From Carnobacterium sp. 17-4 (GTDB lineage: Bacteria; Bacillota; Bacilli; Lactobacillales; Carnobacteriaceae), in contig NC_015391.1 of NCBI RefSeq assembly GCF_000195575.1, positions 1,512,363-1,576,362 of the forward strand: 64,000 nucleotides of DNA, given 5' to 3'. Shown piece after piece: positions 25,269 through 34,747 of the stretch (its first letter is position 1; each line of letters opens with the position of its first letter). Under the pieces are notes generated by a model, which searched no databases, was not told the origin of the DNA, and worked only from the letters and a program-made list of their open reading frames with translations. A program made the translations under genes and the position numbers.

Positions 25269-26282
25269 TCAACGATTTATTTTTCCAATTCCTGTTTCTA
25301 AAAAATCGTTTACTTCAGAAACACTAAATTGATTGCAATCACCATAGACTGTATGTTTCAATGCAGATGCTGCTGTTGCAAATTTTATAATCATTTGAGG
25401 ATCATATTGGCATAAAAGACCATGCAATACCCCACCGGAAAAGGCATCGCCTCCTCCTATTCGGTCAACAATAGGATTTATATTATGGCAATTAGATTCA
25501 TAGTAGTGTTTACCCATCCATATATTGCCAGTTAAATCATTTTCAGTTGCTGAATGGGTTATCCTTTTGGTTGAATAAAAAACTTCAATATTAGGGAACA
25601 GTCTCTGCATTTCTTGATAGTAATAAACCATTTCATTTTTATCGTCAATATCTCCACTATACTTAGAAATATTTAAAATATATCTGGCATCCATATCTCC
25701 AGCTGAACAGTAATCTACATATGGTAGAATTAATTTAATTGTCTCTCTTGCTTCTTCTAAACTCCACATTTTAGAACGGTAGTTGATATCAAAACTGATC
25801 TTAACTCCAGCTTTTTTAGCCATTTTGATTAAGTCTATTGTCAGATTCTTCCATTCTTTTGAAAGTGCAGAAGTAATTCCAGAGATGTGGAATAAATCAA
25901 CATCTTCAAAAAGAGTATTTATATTCCACTCAATTTTTTTCATATCCCCAAAACTGGAACCCACTCGATCATAAATTACATTTGCTGAACGCTTTCCTAC
26001 TCCTGCTTCCATGTAATACAATCCTAAACGCTGACCACCAAAAAGTAACTGTGAAGTGGATACTCCATAACCATTTAGAAATTTTTTAACGGATTGACCT
26101 AAATCATTATTGGGAACTTTACTGGCAAATGATACCTCATGACCATAATTAGCAAGTGAAATAGCAACATTGGCTTCTCCACCTCCATAGCAAACCTCAA
26201 ATTGTTGAGCATGTGATAATCGTTTTCCAGGATTTGTTGAGAGTCGCATCATGATTTCACCAAGTGTTACAACTTTACCCAT
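25269..26282 (-). CDS. kdgK: 2-keto-3-deoxygluconate kinase (PfkB family)
   Basis: A 337-residue sugar kinase. It starts with VTLGEIMMRL and has the family motif CYGGGEANVAISLA near residue 30 and the ATP/base site DRIGGGDAFSGG near 276. In a gene set with KDPG aldolase and a sugar-acid dehydratase, the substrate is probably 2-keto-3-deoxygluconate, phosphorylated to KDPG. It starts one base after the Eda stop and is the last gene of the operon. A related PfkB kinase with another substrate is a smaller possibility. Confidence 0.88.
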   Translation of the reverse strand: MGKVVTLGEIMMRLSTNPGKRLSHAQQFEVCYGGGEANVAISLANYGHEVSFASKVPNNDLGQSVKKFLNGYGVSTSQLLFGGQRLGLYYMEAGVGKRSANVIYDRVGSSFGDMKKIEWNINTLFEDVDLFHISGITSALSKEWKNLTIDLIKMAKKAGVKISFDINYRSKMWSLEEARETIKLILPYVDYCSAGDMDARYILNISKYSGDIDDKNEMVYYYQEMQRLFPNIEVFYSTKRITHSATENDLTGNIWMGKHYYESNCHNINPIVDRIGGGDAFSGGVLHGLLCQYDPQMIIKFATAASALKHTVYGDCNQFSVSEVNDFLETGIGKINR

Positions 26283-26283
26283 A

Positions 26284-26934
26284 TTATTTTTTTCCTTTTA
26301 TTTCATAGTATTTATCCATATATTGCTTTGCTAACTCCGTTACTTTATCAAAATCTCCATTTTTTACTGGCTCCAATAAATTCCCACCCACTCCAACAGC
26401 TACTACGCCTTCATTGAACCATTCTGCCATATTATCTATGCTTACTCCACCAGTAGGCATGATATTTAGATATGGTAAAGGTGCTTTAAACGCCTTGACC
26501 ACACTGGGACCATAGACACTTCCAGGGAATAATTTGACAATATCAACACCGCTTTTAAGAGCTGTTTCCATTTCAGTGATTGTCATACAACCTGGCAAGT
26601 AAGGGATTTGGTAAAGGTTACACATTTCTGCAGTAGCCGGATTAAAACTTGGACTGACAATATATTGAGCACCAGCCATAATAGCTAGGCGGGCTGTTGT
26701 TGCATCTAATACCGTTCCAGCTCCTATGACAACTTCAGCTTGATTTTTATAGTGAACGGCTAGTTCTTTTATGATTTCATTGGCTTCTGGAACAGTAAAA
26801 GTTAATTCTATGCTTTTTATTCCCCCTTTAATAACCGCATGACCCGTTTTTAAAACTTCTTCTTTCGTCTCGCCTCTAAGAACAGCTATGACTCCCGCTT
26901 CTTCTATTCTTTGCAAAATATTCACTTTTTTCAT
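26284..26934 (-). CDS. eda: KDPG/KHG aldolase
   Basis: A 216-residue class I aldolase that cleaves 2-keto-3-deoxy-6-phosphogluconate to pyruvate and glyceraldehyde-3-P. The motifs are GVIAVLRG near residue 14, VIGAGTVLDA near 69, the Schiff-base Lys in DIVKLFPGS near 130, and MPTGGVS near 160. It lies between the PTS gene and kdgK on one strand with short gaps. Together they form the Entner-Doudoroff lower branch used for sugar acids. Confidence 0.92.
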   Translation of the reverse strand: MKKVNILQRIEEAGVIAVLRGETKEEVLKTGHAVIKGGIKSIELTFTVPEANEIIKELAVHYKNQAEVVIGAGTVLDATTARLAIMAGAQYIVSPSFNPATAEMCNLYQIPYLPGCMTITEMETALKSGVDIVKLFPGSVYGPSVVKAFKAPLPYLNIMPTGGVSIDNMAEWFNEGVVAVGVGGNLLEPVKNGDFDKVTELAKQYMDKYYEIKGKK

Positions 26935-26972
26935 TCTTTAAACCCCTTTAAATAGTATTTACCCTTTAATTT

Positions 26973-28802
26973 TTAAGATAAAATAGCATTTCCTAGAGTA
27001 CTTCCTGCAAGATGTTCTCCTTCAAGATTCTGTTCACCAGATAAACTTTGAACTTTATCCATATTGGTTACGACAACAATAATCGTGTCATCCTTTTGTG
27101 CTTGTTTAATTTTTTCTAGATTAACATGAGCAATCTTTGTCTTAGGTGTTACGGATTCTCCTACTTTCACAAAGATATCAAATGCTTCTCCGCCTAAACT
27201 AACAGTATCAATTCCCATATGAACAAGAATTTCAAGACCATTTCCTGTTACTAAACCAATTGCGTGTTTTGTTGGGAAAATAGTTTGAACTGTACCAGAA
27301 ACTGGTGAGTAAATGTCTCCCGATGTAGATTTCATAGCATACCCATCGCCAATCATTTTCGTAGAAAACACATCATCATTCACATCTTCTAGAGGTACAT
27401 ACATACCATCAGTAACAGCATTCAATTGAACTTCATTTGAGGTGTACTCTACTGCTTGCTTCGGTACTAAGAAACTAGTAATAGCAAACGAAATTCCAAT
27501 TGCAATGACGATTCCTAAGACGGCATAGATAAAATATTGTCCAATATATGCCGGTAGACTGAAAATACTAGATAGAATATACCCATAAATTCTTACTCCA
27601 AAGAAACTTATGAAAGCTGACGAAACTGCACTACCAATTGTTGCTGCAAGGAACGCTTTTTTATATTTTGTTAAAACCCCGAATAAAGCAGGTTCAGTTA
27701 TACCTAAAAGACCTGAAAAAGCAGCTGATATGATGATTGATTTTTCTTCCTTTGTTTGGACTTTTTTATATAAAGCAATCGTTGCACCAGTTATAGCCAT
27801 GTTAGCCATAAACATCATCGGCATTAACATGTCATAACCTTGATTAGCAAAATTTTGTAACGCAATTGGCGTCATAGCATGATGTAATCCCGTAAGGATC
27901 GCAATTGGTCTGATCAACCCAACTACCACACCCGCTAAAATTGGCGAAATGGTAAACAACCAACTTACTCCTTCAGCAAGGAGATTACCCGCATAGATTC
28001 CGATAGGTCCTATTACTGTTAAAGCAAATAATCCTCCAACAAATAATGAAATTGTCGGCGTAAATACGGTGCGTAAGATTTCTGGTAAGACTTTGTCAAC
28101 CCACCGATAAATATAACTCAATGCTAAAATTGCAAAAATAATAGGAATGACCGTTCCAGCATAATTAAATACGGGTACAGGAAGGATACCGAAAAGCATG
28201 AAGTTTGAGATTTCTCCTGCGGCTGCAGTTGCAGTCATCGTAGGAAATTGTAATGTTGCAGCAATTGCGATAGCTAAATATTGATTAGTTTTAAAAATGC
28301 GTGCTGCAGAAGCTGCTACAAAAAATGGTAAGAACGTGAATACTCCACTAGCTAACATATCAATTACTTGGAAAGTCGGTGTTTCATTAGAAATAACATT
28401 CAAAGCAACTAGACCAGCCATCAATCCTTTGATCATACCAGCTCCAGCAATTGCAGGAACAATTGGACCAAAAACGCCAGAAACCGTATCCATAAATAGA
28501 GAAACTAGTCCTTTTTTCTCACTACCTTGACTATCGTTACTATCTGATTCATTCTCAATACCTAATTCCTTAGCTAATACTTCATAATAATCAACTACAT
28601 TTGTCCCAATAACAATTTGCAATTGATCACTTTGGTATTTTGTACCAACTACACCGGGTATTTTTTCTAATTCTTTATAATTTATTTTTTCTTTATCCTT
28701 AAGATTGAATCTTAAACGAGTCATACAATGCCAAACATTGTTTATATTTTCTTTGCCGCCAACATGTTGAACAATTTGTTTTGCAACCTCTTCTTTTTTC
28801 AC
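26973..28802 (-). CDS. PTS transporter subunit IIBCA (beta-glucoside/sucrose type)
   Basis: A protein of about 609 residues with IIB (Cys in VWHCMTRLRFNLK, near residue 25), IIC (about 100-450) and a C-terminal IIA domain (HMGIDTVSL, near 530). I chose the GTG at 28802 because GGGTGGG precedes it by about seven bases; a GTG at 28814 lies inside that site. It is the first gene of the operon with eda and kdgK. A cre site lies 34 bases upstream. The fused IIA could also feed the IIBC protein at 18708. The transported sugar is not clear from the sequence. Confidence 0.9.
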   Translation of the reverse strand: MKKEEVAKQIVQHVGGKENINNVWHCMTRLRFNLKDKEKINYKELEKIPGVVGTKYQSDQLQIVIGTNVVDYYEVLAKELGIENESDSNDSQGSEKKGLVSLFMDTVSGVFGPIVPAIAGAGMIKGLMAGLVALNVISNETPTFQVIDMLASGVFTFLPFFVAASAARIFKTNQYLAIAIAATLQFPTMTATAAAGEISNFMLFGILPVPVFNYAGTVIPIIFAILALSYIYRWVDKVLPEILRTVFTPTISLFVGGLFALTVIGPIGIYAGNLLAEGVSWLFTISPILAGVVVGLIRPIAILTGLHHAMTPIALQNFANQGYDMLMPMMFMANMAITGATIALYKKVQTKEEKSIIISAAFSGLLGITEPALFGVLTKYKKAFLAATIGSAVSSAFISFFGVRIYGYILSSIFSLPAYIGQYFIYAVLGIVIAIGISFAITSFLVPKQAVEYTSNEVQLNAVTDGMYVPLEDVNDDVFSTKMIGDGYAMKSTSGDIYSPVSGTVQTIFPTKHAIGLVTGNGLEILVHMGIDTVSLGGEAFDIFVKVGESVTPKTKIAHVNLEKIKQAQKDDTIIVVVTNMDKVQSLSGEQNLEGEHLAGSTLGNAILS

Positions 28803-28835
28803 TTGATTTCCCACCCTTTTCCTTTGATTAGTTTT

Positions 28836-28849
28836 TGTTTCCGTTTACA
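28836..28849. promoter_or_regulatory. Candidate cre (CcpA) site upstream of PTS IIBCA
   Basis: TGTTTCCGTTTACA (TGTAAACGGAAACA on the other strand) fits the cre consensus TGNAANCGNWNNCA at every fixed position. It suggests carbon catabolite repression of the PTS-eda-kdgK operon and possibly of the divergent dehydratase gene. Confidence 0.6.
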
Positions 28850-29066
28850 ACTTGAATAATAGCACAATATTCTAAATTATAAAAACAGTCCTAAAATCAG
28901 AAAAACACCCTTTAAGCTTTGATATAACAACGTTTGTTGGTTTTAAATTTAAAATTGGACTGGTTTTTATTCATATACACCTATCTTTTCATACCAAATT
29001 GACAGTCGTTCCTATTACATGTTTCAATATACCTGTAGTCTTAAAAAAAGGAAACGAGGTTTGGAC

Positions 29067-30266
29067 ATGAAACCAACAATAATCACAGCTATTAAAAGTT
29101 ATACCATCAAACCAGATCGCCATAATTTAGTAGTAGTAAAAGTAGAGACAAATAGAGGGGTCACGGGTTATGGTTGTGCAACTTTCCAACAACGCCCATT
29201 AGCAGTTAAAGGTATGGTTGACGAGTATTTAAAACCATTATTAATTGGTAAAGATGCTAACAATATTGAAGATTTGTTTCAAATGATGACCGTTAATTCT
29301 TACTGGAGAAACGGACCAGTAATTAACAATGCCATTTCCGGAGTGGATATGGCTCTTTGGGATATTAAAGGAAAATTATGCGATATGCCCCTTTATCAGT
29401 TATTAGGTGGAAAATCTAGAGACGCTATTGCCAGTTATACTCATGCCGTTGCAGATAATTTAGAGGATCTCTATGGAGAGATCGACAGTATCCTTGCTGA
29501 AGGTTATCAATATATCCGCTGTCAATTAGGTTTCTATGGTGGTCCAGCTACTGAACTGAATACACCTAAAAACACTTCTGAAGGTTCTTATTTCGATCAA
29601 TACCAATATATGGATACAACCTTGAAAATGTTTGCTGCTATTCGAAATAAATATGGCAACTCATTCCAAATGCTCCATGATGTCCATGAACGTCTTTATC
29701 CTAACCAAGCCGTTCAATTTGCTAAGAAATCTGAAGAATTTAATTTATTTTTCTTAGAAGATTTATTGCCACCTGATCAAAATGAATGGCTGAAACAGAT
29801 TCGTTCTCAGTCGTCTACGCCAATTGCTACCGGTGAATTATTTAACAACCCTATGGAATGGCAGTCTTTAGTCAAAAACCGTGAAATAGATTATATGCGT
29901 GCACATGTCTCACAATTAGGCGGAATAACGCCTGCCATCAAATTAGCTCATTTTTGTGACGCTATGGGGATACGGATGGCATGGCACACTCCATCTGATA
30001 TTACACCCATTGGAATTGCTGTAAATACTCACTTGAATATCCATCTTCACAATGCTGCTGTACAAGAAAATATAGTAGTTCCTGAAAATACAGCCAACCT
30101 CTTTTCACATGTACCAGTAGCTGAAAAAGGCTACTTTTACCCTATTGATAAACCTGGGATTGGTGTTGATTTCAATGAAGAATTAGCTGAAGAATATCCA
30201 ATTGAGTACCGTCCTCATGAATGGACACAAAGTCGTACTCCTGATGGCACAATCGTTACACCTTAA
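29067..30266 (+). CDS. ManD-like D-mannonate/sugar-acid dehydratase (enolase superfamily)
   Basis: A 399-residue dehydratase related to ManD/RspA. The metal and catalytic segments are in order: [11 protein letters not shown] near residue 146, [10 protein letters not shown] near 206 (Asp, His), FFLEDLLPP near 230 (Glu), TGELFNNP near 258 (Glu) and [10 protein letters not shown] near 309 (His). It converts a sugar acid such as D-mannonate to 2-keto-3-deoxygluconate, the KdgK substrate. I chose the ATG at 29067 because ACGAGG lies just upstream. It is divergent from the PTS-eda-kdgK operon; a GntR regulator follows convergently. The exact acid is uncertain. Confidence 0.85.
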   Translation: MKPTIITAIKSYTIKPDRHNLVVVKVETNRGVTGYGCATFQQRPLAVKGMVDEYLKPLLIGKDANNIEDLFQMMTVNSYWRNGPVINNAISGVDMALWDIKGKLCDMPLYQLLGGKSRDAIASYTHAVADNLEDLYGEIDSILAEGYQYIRCQLGFYGGPATELNTPKNTSEGSYFDQYQYMDTTLKMFAAIRNKYGNSFQMLHDVHERLYPNQAVQFAKKSEEFNLFFLEDLLPPDQNEWLKQIRSQSSTPIATGELFNNPMEWQSLVKNREIDYMRAHVSQLGGITPAIKLAHFCDAMGIRMAWHTPSDITPIGIAVNTHLNIHLHNAAVQENIVVPENTANLFSHVPVAEKGYFYPIDKPGIGVDFNEELAEEYPIEYRPHEWTQSRTPDGTIVTP

Positions 30267-30273
30267 TCAAAAA

Positions 30274-30318
30274 CTAAAAAAGACCTTACTACATATACAA
30301 AAATATGTGGTAAGGTCT
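30274..30318. terminator. Bidirectional terminator between dehydratase and GntR genes
   Basis: AAAAAGACCTTACTACATAT pairs with ATATGTGGTAAGGTCTTTTT with A and T runs on the two sides, serving both convergent genes. Confidence 0.9.
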
Positions 30319-30325
30319 TTTTCAG

Positions 30326-31036
30326 TCAATCATTTTGTCTAGTCTGATGGCTTTCCTTATTAAAGGGAATAATATACGTACATGAGTAATCAATAGCTGT
30401 TACTTCACTATATTCATAAACTTGTCCACTCTTCAAAATACCACGGTTAATGATTTTCATTGCTGGAGTACCTTTCTTGCAAAGCAATAATTCAGCTTGT
30501 TTCTTAGTGATTAAAACAGGAGTATAACTCGTTATATAATGTGAAATGTCATATCCTGATTGCTGTACATACTTTTGAATAGAATCTTCAACAATACTAG
30601 AAGTTAAATCGGGGAAGAGAGAAACAGGTAATTTCGACGTTTCAATTTGTGTTATTTTATAATTTACTATACGAATACGCTGAAATACCCAAACATATTG
30701 TTCATCATCTAATTCAAAAATCTGACGATCCTCTTCTAAAGCAGGTTGTTTCTCCAAAAAAACTATTTTTGAGCTAATTCTATTATAGGAATTTCTTGTC
30801 AACGAGTTATAAATTAAAGGATTTTGTTTAGCATCTTTGCGGATAAAAATTCCTGATCCTTGAATAACTTTAACCACTCCAATATCGCTTAAGCTATTGA
30901 TAGCTTCTTGTATCGTATATCGTGAAACTTCATACTGAGTAGCTAAACTTCTTTGTGTAGGCAACTTACCATCTGAATAATGTTCTTGATAAATTTTACT
31001 TAAAATATCTTGCACTACAAATTCACGTTTTTTCAT
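30326..31036 (-). CDS. GntR-family regulator with UTRA domain
   Basis: A 236-residue regulator. The winged helix at residues about 5-68 has LPTQRSLATQYEVSRYTIQEAINSL and VIQGSGIFI; the UTRA effector domain follows from about 85. HutC-type GntR proteins with UTRA sense small metabolites, often phosphosugars. Its place next to the sugar-acid genes suggests it controls the dehydratase and PTS operons. No clear operator pair was seen. Confidence 0.88.
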   Translation of the reverse strand: MKKREFVVQDILSKIYQEHYSDGKLPTQRSLATQYEVSRYTIQEAINSLSDIGVVKVIQGSGIFIRKDAKQNPLIYNSLTRNSYNRISSKIVFLEKQPALEEDRQIFELDDEQYVWVFQRIRIVNYKITQIETSKLPVSLFPDLTSSIVEDSIQKYVQQSGYDISHYITSYTPVLITKKQAELLLCKKGTPAMKIINRGILKSGQVYEYSEVTAIDYSCTYIIPFNKESHQTRQND

Positions 31037-31169
31037 AACTATTCTCCTATTTCCATCTATTTAATAATTACACAGCGAAATAAAGTCTTCTTTATTAGTA
31101 TAGCTTACCTTATTTAAAAGACAAATTCGTAAATAATTGTACTTTGTAAGTTAACTAATTTTAATTAAA

Positions 31170-31206
31170 TAAAAAAGAATACCCAAGAATCACTCTCAAG
31201 TACTCT
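31170..31206 (-). terminator. Terminator of the MurR-like gene unit
   Basis: On the minus strand GAGTACTTGAG pairs with CTTGGGTATTC through several G-U pairs, followed by six U residues (about 31171-31176). It lies about 30 bases past the regulator stop. Confidence 0.7.
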
Positions 31207-31237
31207 CTAACTAAATTTTATAAAATCATGAATCTTG

Positions 31238-32089
31238 CTACCTCTTTTTATATTGATCCATCTCTTCACGGGATTGTTTGATTCTTTCAGTACCGGCTAT
31301 ATAGTTTTTAGACAGGAATGTATAAAAAATGACATCAATGGCAATCATTTGAGCATGTAGCGCGCTCGAAATAAATTGATTATCTGTTTCAATTGTTTTG
31401 ACAGTCTGTATTGTATAATCGGCTTTATTCGCTATGCTATTTTGTCCGAACTGAGTCAATCCTACAGTTTTTATGGAATTTTTTTTGGCTAGTTTGATCA
31501 GCTCGATAATTTCCCTTGTCTCCCCTGAATTAGAGATGCCGAAAAAAAGAGCATTTTTTGGAGCTGCTCCTAGCATAGATACCAATTGATGATTATCGGT
31601 AGGGCAAATGAATACTTTGCCTACTTTACTCCACTTTTGCACCATATTTTCAGCAATGACCCGTGAATTCCCAACACCATACACATAAATTATAGGAGCA
31701 GCTTCAATCAATTCAACGACTCGCTCAATATCAAACTCATTCATCAATGAAATGGTTTCGTCCATTGATTTAAAGGCATTAGCTAATAGTTTGCTTTTGA
31801 TCGTGCTGCTTTTTTCCTCTGCCTCTATTTCCGCATAACCAGATTCATCCACTGATACGATTTCTGCAGATAAGTTTACTTTTAGTTTTGTAAATCCGTT
31901 AACGCCAATTCGATTGCACAACCGAATAACAGCCGTCGAATTTGAATCAGCGGCTATCCCCAATTGTGCTGTTGTCATTTTAATGGTCTCTTCAGGATTT
32001 TTAAGTATGTACTCGCCAATTTTCCTTTCAGAATTAGGCAAATCATCAAGGACACTTTTAATTCGACCTAGAATATTATTTCTAATCAT
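31238..32089 (-). CDS. RpiR/MurR-family regulator
   Basis: A 283-residue regulator with an N-terminal helix-turn-helix (about 1-77, MTTAQLGIAADSNSTAVIRLCNRIG) and a SIS phosphosugar-binding domain (about 125-260, VYGVGNSRVIAENMVQKW and FFGISNSGETREIIE). It is the last gene of the cell-wall sugar cluster, 53 bases after AnmK. By context it probably responds to MurNAc-6-P like MurR, but that is inference. Confidence 0.88.
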   Translation of the reverse strand: MIRNNILGRIKSVLDDLPNSERKIGEYILKNPEETIKMTTAQLGIAADSNSTAVIRLCNRIGVNGFTKLKVNLSAEIVSVDESGYAEIEAEEKSSTIKSKLLANAFKSMDETISLMNEFDIERVVELIEAAPIIYVYGVGNSRVIAENMVQKWSKVGKVFICPTDNHQLVSMLGAAPKNALFFGISNSGETREIIELIKLAKKNSIKTVGLTQFGQNSIANKADYTIQTVKTIETDNQFISSALHAQMIAIDVIFYTFLSKNYIAGTERIKQSREEMDQYKKR

Positions 32090-32142
32090 GTTGTTTCACC
32101 TCGTATAATCAAAAGATACAGGAATATTCAAGAGAAAGCAAT

Positions 32143-33279
32143 CTAATGATAATACGTTATCTTTCCTAGTATAACAGGTTTCGTTGCGCCTGTAGCACTT
32201 GGAACATTGCTTGGCAAATGATGAATGGTCTGGTTCGCTAATATAGTCATTGCAATCGCTTCTTTAGCTTCAGAAGAAAAGCCTACTTCTTCTTGGATAA
32301 GCACCGTTATTTCAGGCAACTGTTCTTTAATCATTTTAACTAAAGTAGGATTGTAACTTCCTCCACCTCCAATAATAAGATCGGTCTGTTGATTGATAAA
32401 TGGGCGTATATTTGCTGCAATAGACTGAACTGTAAATTGAGTGGCTGTTGCAATGAAGTCATCTGGCGCTACCTTATTTTGCCATTGTCCAATGAGATTT
32501 GCTGTATACTCTGCTCCAAAATCTTCTCTTCCGGTAGTTTTAGGGTGTTTTCTTTCAATATAAGGATGAGCCATCATCTCGCTTAACATTCCTTGGTCTA
32601 CTATCCCTTTAGAAGCATGCTCACCATTGTTGTCGTAAGCTTCTTGGTAAAAGTGCTGGCACAATTCATCAATGATCATATTGCCTGGACCAGTGTCAAA
32701 TGCAATGACTTCTTCCATTTGCGCTCCACTAGGAATAACCGTCACATTTCCGATTCCGCCAATATTTTGCAATAAACGCGTCCGTTCAGCGTCTCGATAT
32801 AAGATAAATTCAGAATACGGCACAATTGGAGCACCTTGACCGTTTACGGCCATGTCTCGTGTTCTAAAATCGGATACAACCATTGTTTTAGTTTCTTCCG
32901 CTATAATAGCGGACTCCCCAATTTGCAAAGTAGAAGCTGATTGATGAGATCCTGGAACTGGCAAATGATAAATCGTTTGACCATGTGAAGCTACAAAGTC
33001 GACTTGATCAAGTGGGAAGTCTGCTTTTTCACACACTGCTTTAGCTGCTTCACTAAAGACATACCCTAATTCAACATTTAAACTACAAATTTTATCCACT
33101 GAAGAGGTTTCAATTGATAAAACCTCTTTGATTTTTCCAACTATTTCAGTACTTAATGGATAAGTCGTAAATTCCACTAATTGAACAGTTGTATCGGTAT
33201 TGGTTCCATGAATCTCTACTAATGCGGCGTCAACGCCATCTAGAGATGTACCTGACATAATTCCGACTGCAAAGGCCAT
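32143..33279 (-). CDS. anmK: Anhydro-N-acetylmuramic acid kinase
   Basis: A 378-residue enzyme that phosphorylates and opens 1,6-anhydro-MurNAc to MurNAc-6-P. The start GIMSGTSLDGVDAA holds the ATP-binding motif, SHGQTIYH is near residue 95, FDTGPGNMIIDEL near 184 and IIGGGGSYNP near 306. It starts 13 bases past the PTS IIA stop. With MupG next door it supports a role in recycling cell-wall sugars. Confidence 0.95.
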   Translation of the reverse strand: MAFAVGIMSGTSLDGVDAALVEIHGTNTDTTVQLVEFTTYPLSTEIVGKIKEVLSIETSSVDKICSLNVELGYVFSEAAKAVCEKADFPLDQVDFVASHGQTIYHLPVPGSHQSASTLQIGESAIIAEETKTMVVSDFRTRDMAVNGQGAPIVPYSEFILYRDAERTRLLQNIGGIGNVTVIPSGAQMEEVIAFDTGPGNMIIDELCQHFYQEAYDNNGEHASKGIVDQGMLSEMMAHPYIERKHPKTTGREDFGAEYTANLIGQWQNKVAPDDFIATATQFTVQSIAANIRPFINQQTDLIIGGGGSYNPTLVKMIKEQLPEITVLIQEEVGFSSEAKEAIAMTILANQTIHHLPSNVPSATGATKPVILGKITYYH

Positions 33280-33292
33280 TCTATCACCTCGT

Positions 33293-33613
33293 TTAGTTTT
33301 TTAACGCATTCAATTCTTTTTGCATTTCGATCATTTGCATGATTAAGGTTTGTTCTGCCATTGACGTCATCAATTGGTCTTGCGCGTGAATCAACAATAA
33401 GCTGATTTTGATATCTTCACCACGAATTTCGTCTTGAACTAATTTTGTTTGCGTATTGTGAGCCAAATTCATTTCATTTTTACATTCTTCCATTAATTTG
33501 TCGCATTCGTCATATTCCCCCGCACGAGCTTTTTCGAGTGCTTCATAGGCCAATGCACGAGCATTTCCTCCGTGTCCGATAATATCAAAAATAATCATTT
33601 CCAAATCTGCCAT
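33293..33613 (-). CDS. PTS lactose/cellobiose-family subunit IIA
   Basis: A 106-residue phosphocarrier. The helix FDIIGHGGNARALAYEALEKA (key part IIGHGGNA) and the phosphorylated His in LLLIHAQDQLMTS (near residue 76) are family hallmarks. The matching IIC (36347) and IIB (37727) genes lie upstream in the same direction. The sugar is probably a muramic-acid-containing one, given AnmK and MupG next to it. Confidence 0.9.
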   Translation of the reverse strand: MADLEMIIFDIIGHGGNARALAYEALEKARAGEYDECDKLMEECKNEMNLAHNTQTKLVQDEIRGEDIKISLLLIHAQDQLMTSMAEQTLIMQMIEMQKELNALKN

Positions 33614-33627
33614 TTTTTTCTGCTCCT

Positions 33628-34722
33628 TTAATCGTTTGATTTTAGTTTAAATTGAAATTTCTGCCAAGGTTTTAAATAGTCCAATAAGAACTGTTCTTCT
33701 TCTACAACATGTCCAACAACATTCGATTTGCCAGAATTTTTCATCGGCTGCAAGGCGACTTGCAATTCACCTGCATAATGAGCATATAATGATGTCTCAA
33801 TAATAATGTCGCCTTTTTTCATATCCGGTGTGTTGAATGCCGCAAATTCATGGCCTTTATACTTCACACGGCTTTGAGTTGAGCGAACCACATAATCCGA
33901 TACATCTCCGCGGTTAAAATGGAATTCTTCTACGACGATTTTTTCTTCCAGTTCAGGAATGCTCTCTTCTAATTCACACGTAAGCGTTAGTTGATAAGGG
34001 TTGATTTCACTTAAGGCTTTCAGCTCTGCTTCACTAGCAAATGCATTAGCAATGATCACGTCATCAATAACTTCGGTTGCCCATAAATGCTTGGCTTGAA
34101 CTTCAATTGGCCACTCGCGATGCATTTCAAGCGTGCACAACCCTTCGTCGACAGGCCATGGTCCAATATGTGCAGAAGGTGAATTGACAAAAGCAGCTGT
34201 CACTATCCCATGTGCTTTGTATTGCTTACTGGTTTCGATAAAATGATCGTAATTTAATCCTGTATAGCGGTGTGGGTAAAAATTATGACACCCCATTAAG
34301 TTATCCGCATTGGCTTGATAACTCATGATATTATCTAAATATTTAGTTCCACTACTAATATTCAATTCAATTTTCAACTCTTGCGAATTAAATGTCATAA
34401 TTGATTCTTCATTTCCAGTAAAGCCCATGTCTAGACGAATACCGTCCGCACCAATTTCTTTAAAAAATGTTAAGTCATTGTAACTGATGCCTAGTTCGCC
34501 AAAAACTTTTGGACTCACATCTGCAATAACTTCCATCCCTTTTTCTTTAGCATGTGAAATCACATCGGTAAATTCTTGAACGATCGTTTCTTTGTCGCCT
34601 TCTACGGATAATAAACACGTAAATACCCGTTTAAAGTTGTAACCCGCTGCTAAATCAATATAGTCTCTGATTTCTGATACTGAACTATGGTTTGGATAAA
34701 CCGAAATGCCTAATTTTCTCAT
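33628..34722 (-). CDS. MupG-like 6-phospho-N-acetylmuramidase (DUF871 family)
   Basis: A protein of about 364 residues. It starts RKLGISVYPNHSS and has GADGIRLDMGFTGNEE near 93, MGCHNFYPHRYTGL near 143 and PSAHIGPWPVDEGLCTLE near 181. The family is known from S. aureus MupG, which splits MurNAc-6P-GlcNAc in the cytoplasm. I chose the ATG at 34722 because GAGGAAAG lies just upstream; the longer frame to 34761 overlaps the previous gene and has no site. The PTS in the operon would supply the phosphorylated disaccharide. Confidence 0.85.
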   Translation of the reverse strand: MRKLGISVYPNHSSVSEIRDYIDLAAGYNFKRVFTCLLSVEGDKETIVQEFTDVISHAKEKGMEVIADVSPKVFGELGISYNDLTFFKEIGADGIRLDMGFTGNEESIMTFNSQELKIELNISSGTKYLDNIMSYQANADNLMGCHNFYPHRYTGLNYDHFIETSKQYKAHGIVTAAFVNSPSAHIGPWPVDEGLCTLEMHREWPIEVQAKHLWATEVIDDVIIANAFASEAELKALSEINPYQLTLTCELEESIPELEEKIVVEEFHFNRGDVSDYVVRSTQSRVKYKGHEFAAFNTPDMKKGDIIIETSLYAHYAGELQVALQPMKNSGKSNVVGHVVEEEQFLLDYLKPWQKFQFKLKSND

Positions 34723-34747
34723 GTATTCTTTCCTCATTTCTTTAAAT

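Noticed and set aside
28850..29066. GntR operator in the divergent PTS/dehydratase region
   Set aside because: ACAACGTTTGTTG near 28927 is weakly palindromic but no second copy or HutC-type consensus was found, so no operator is claimed.
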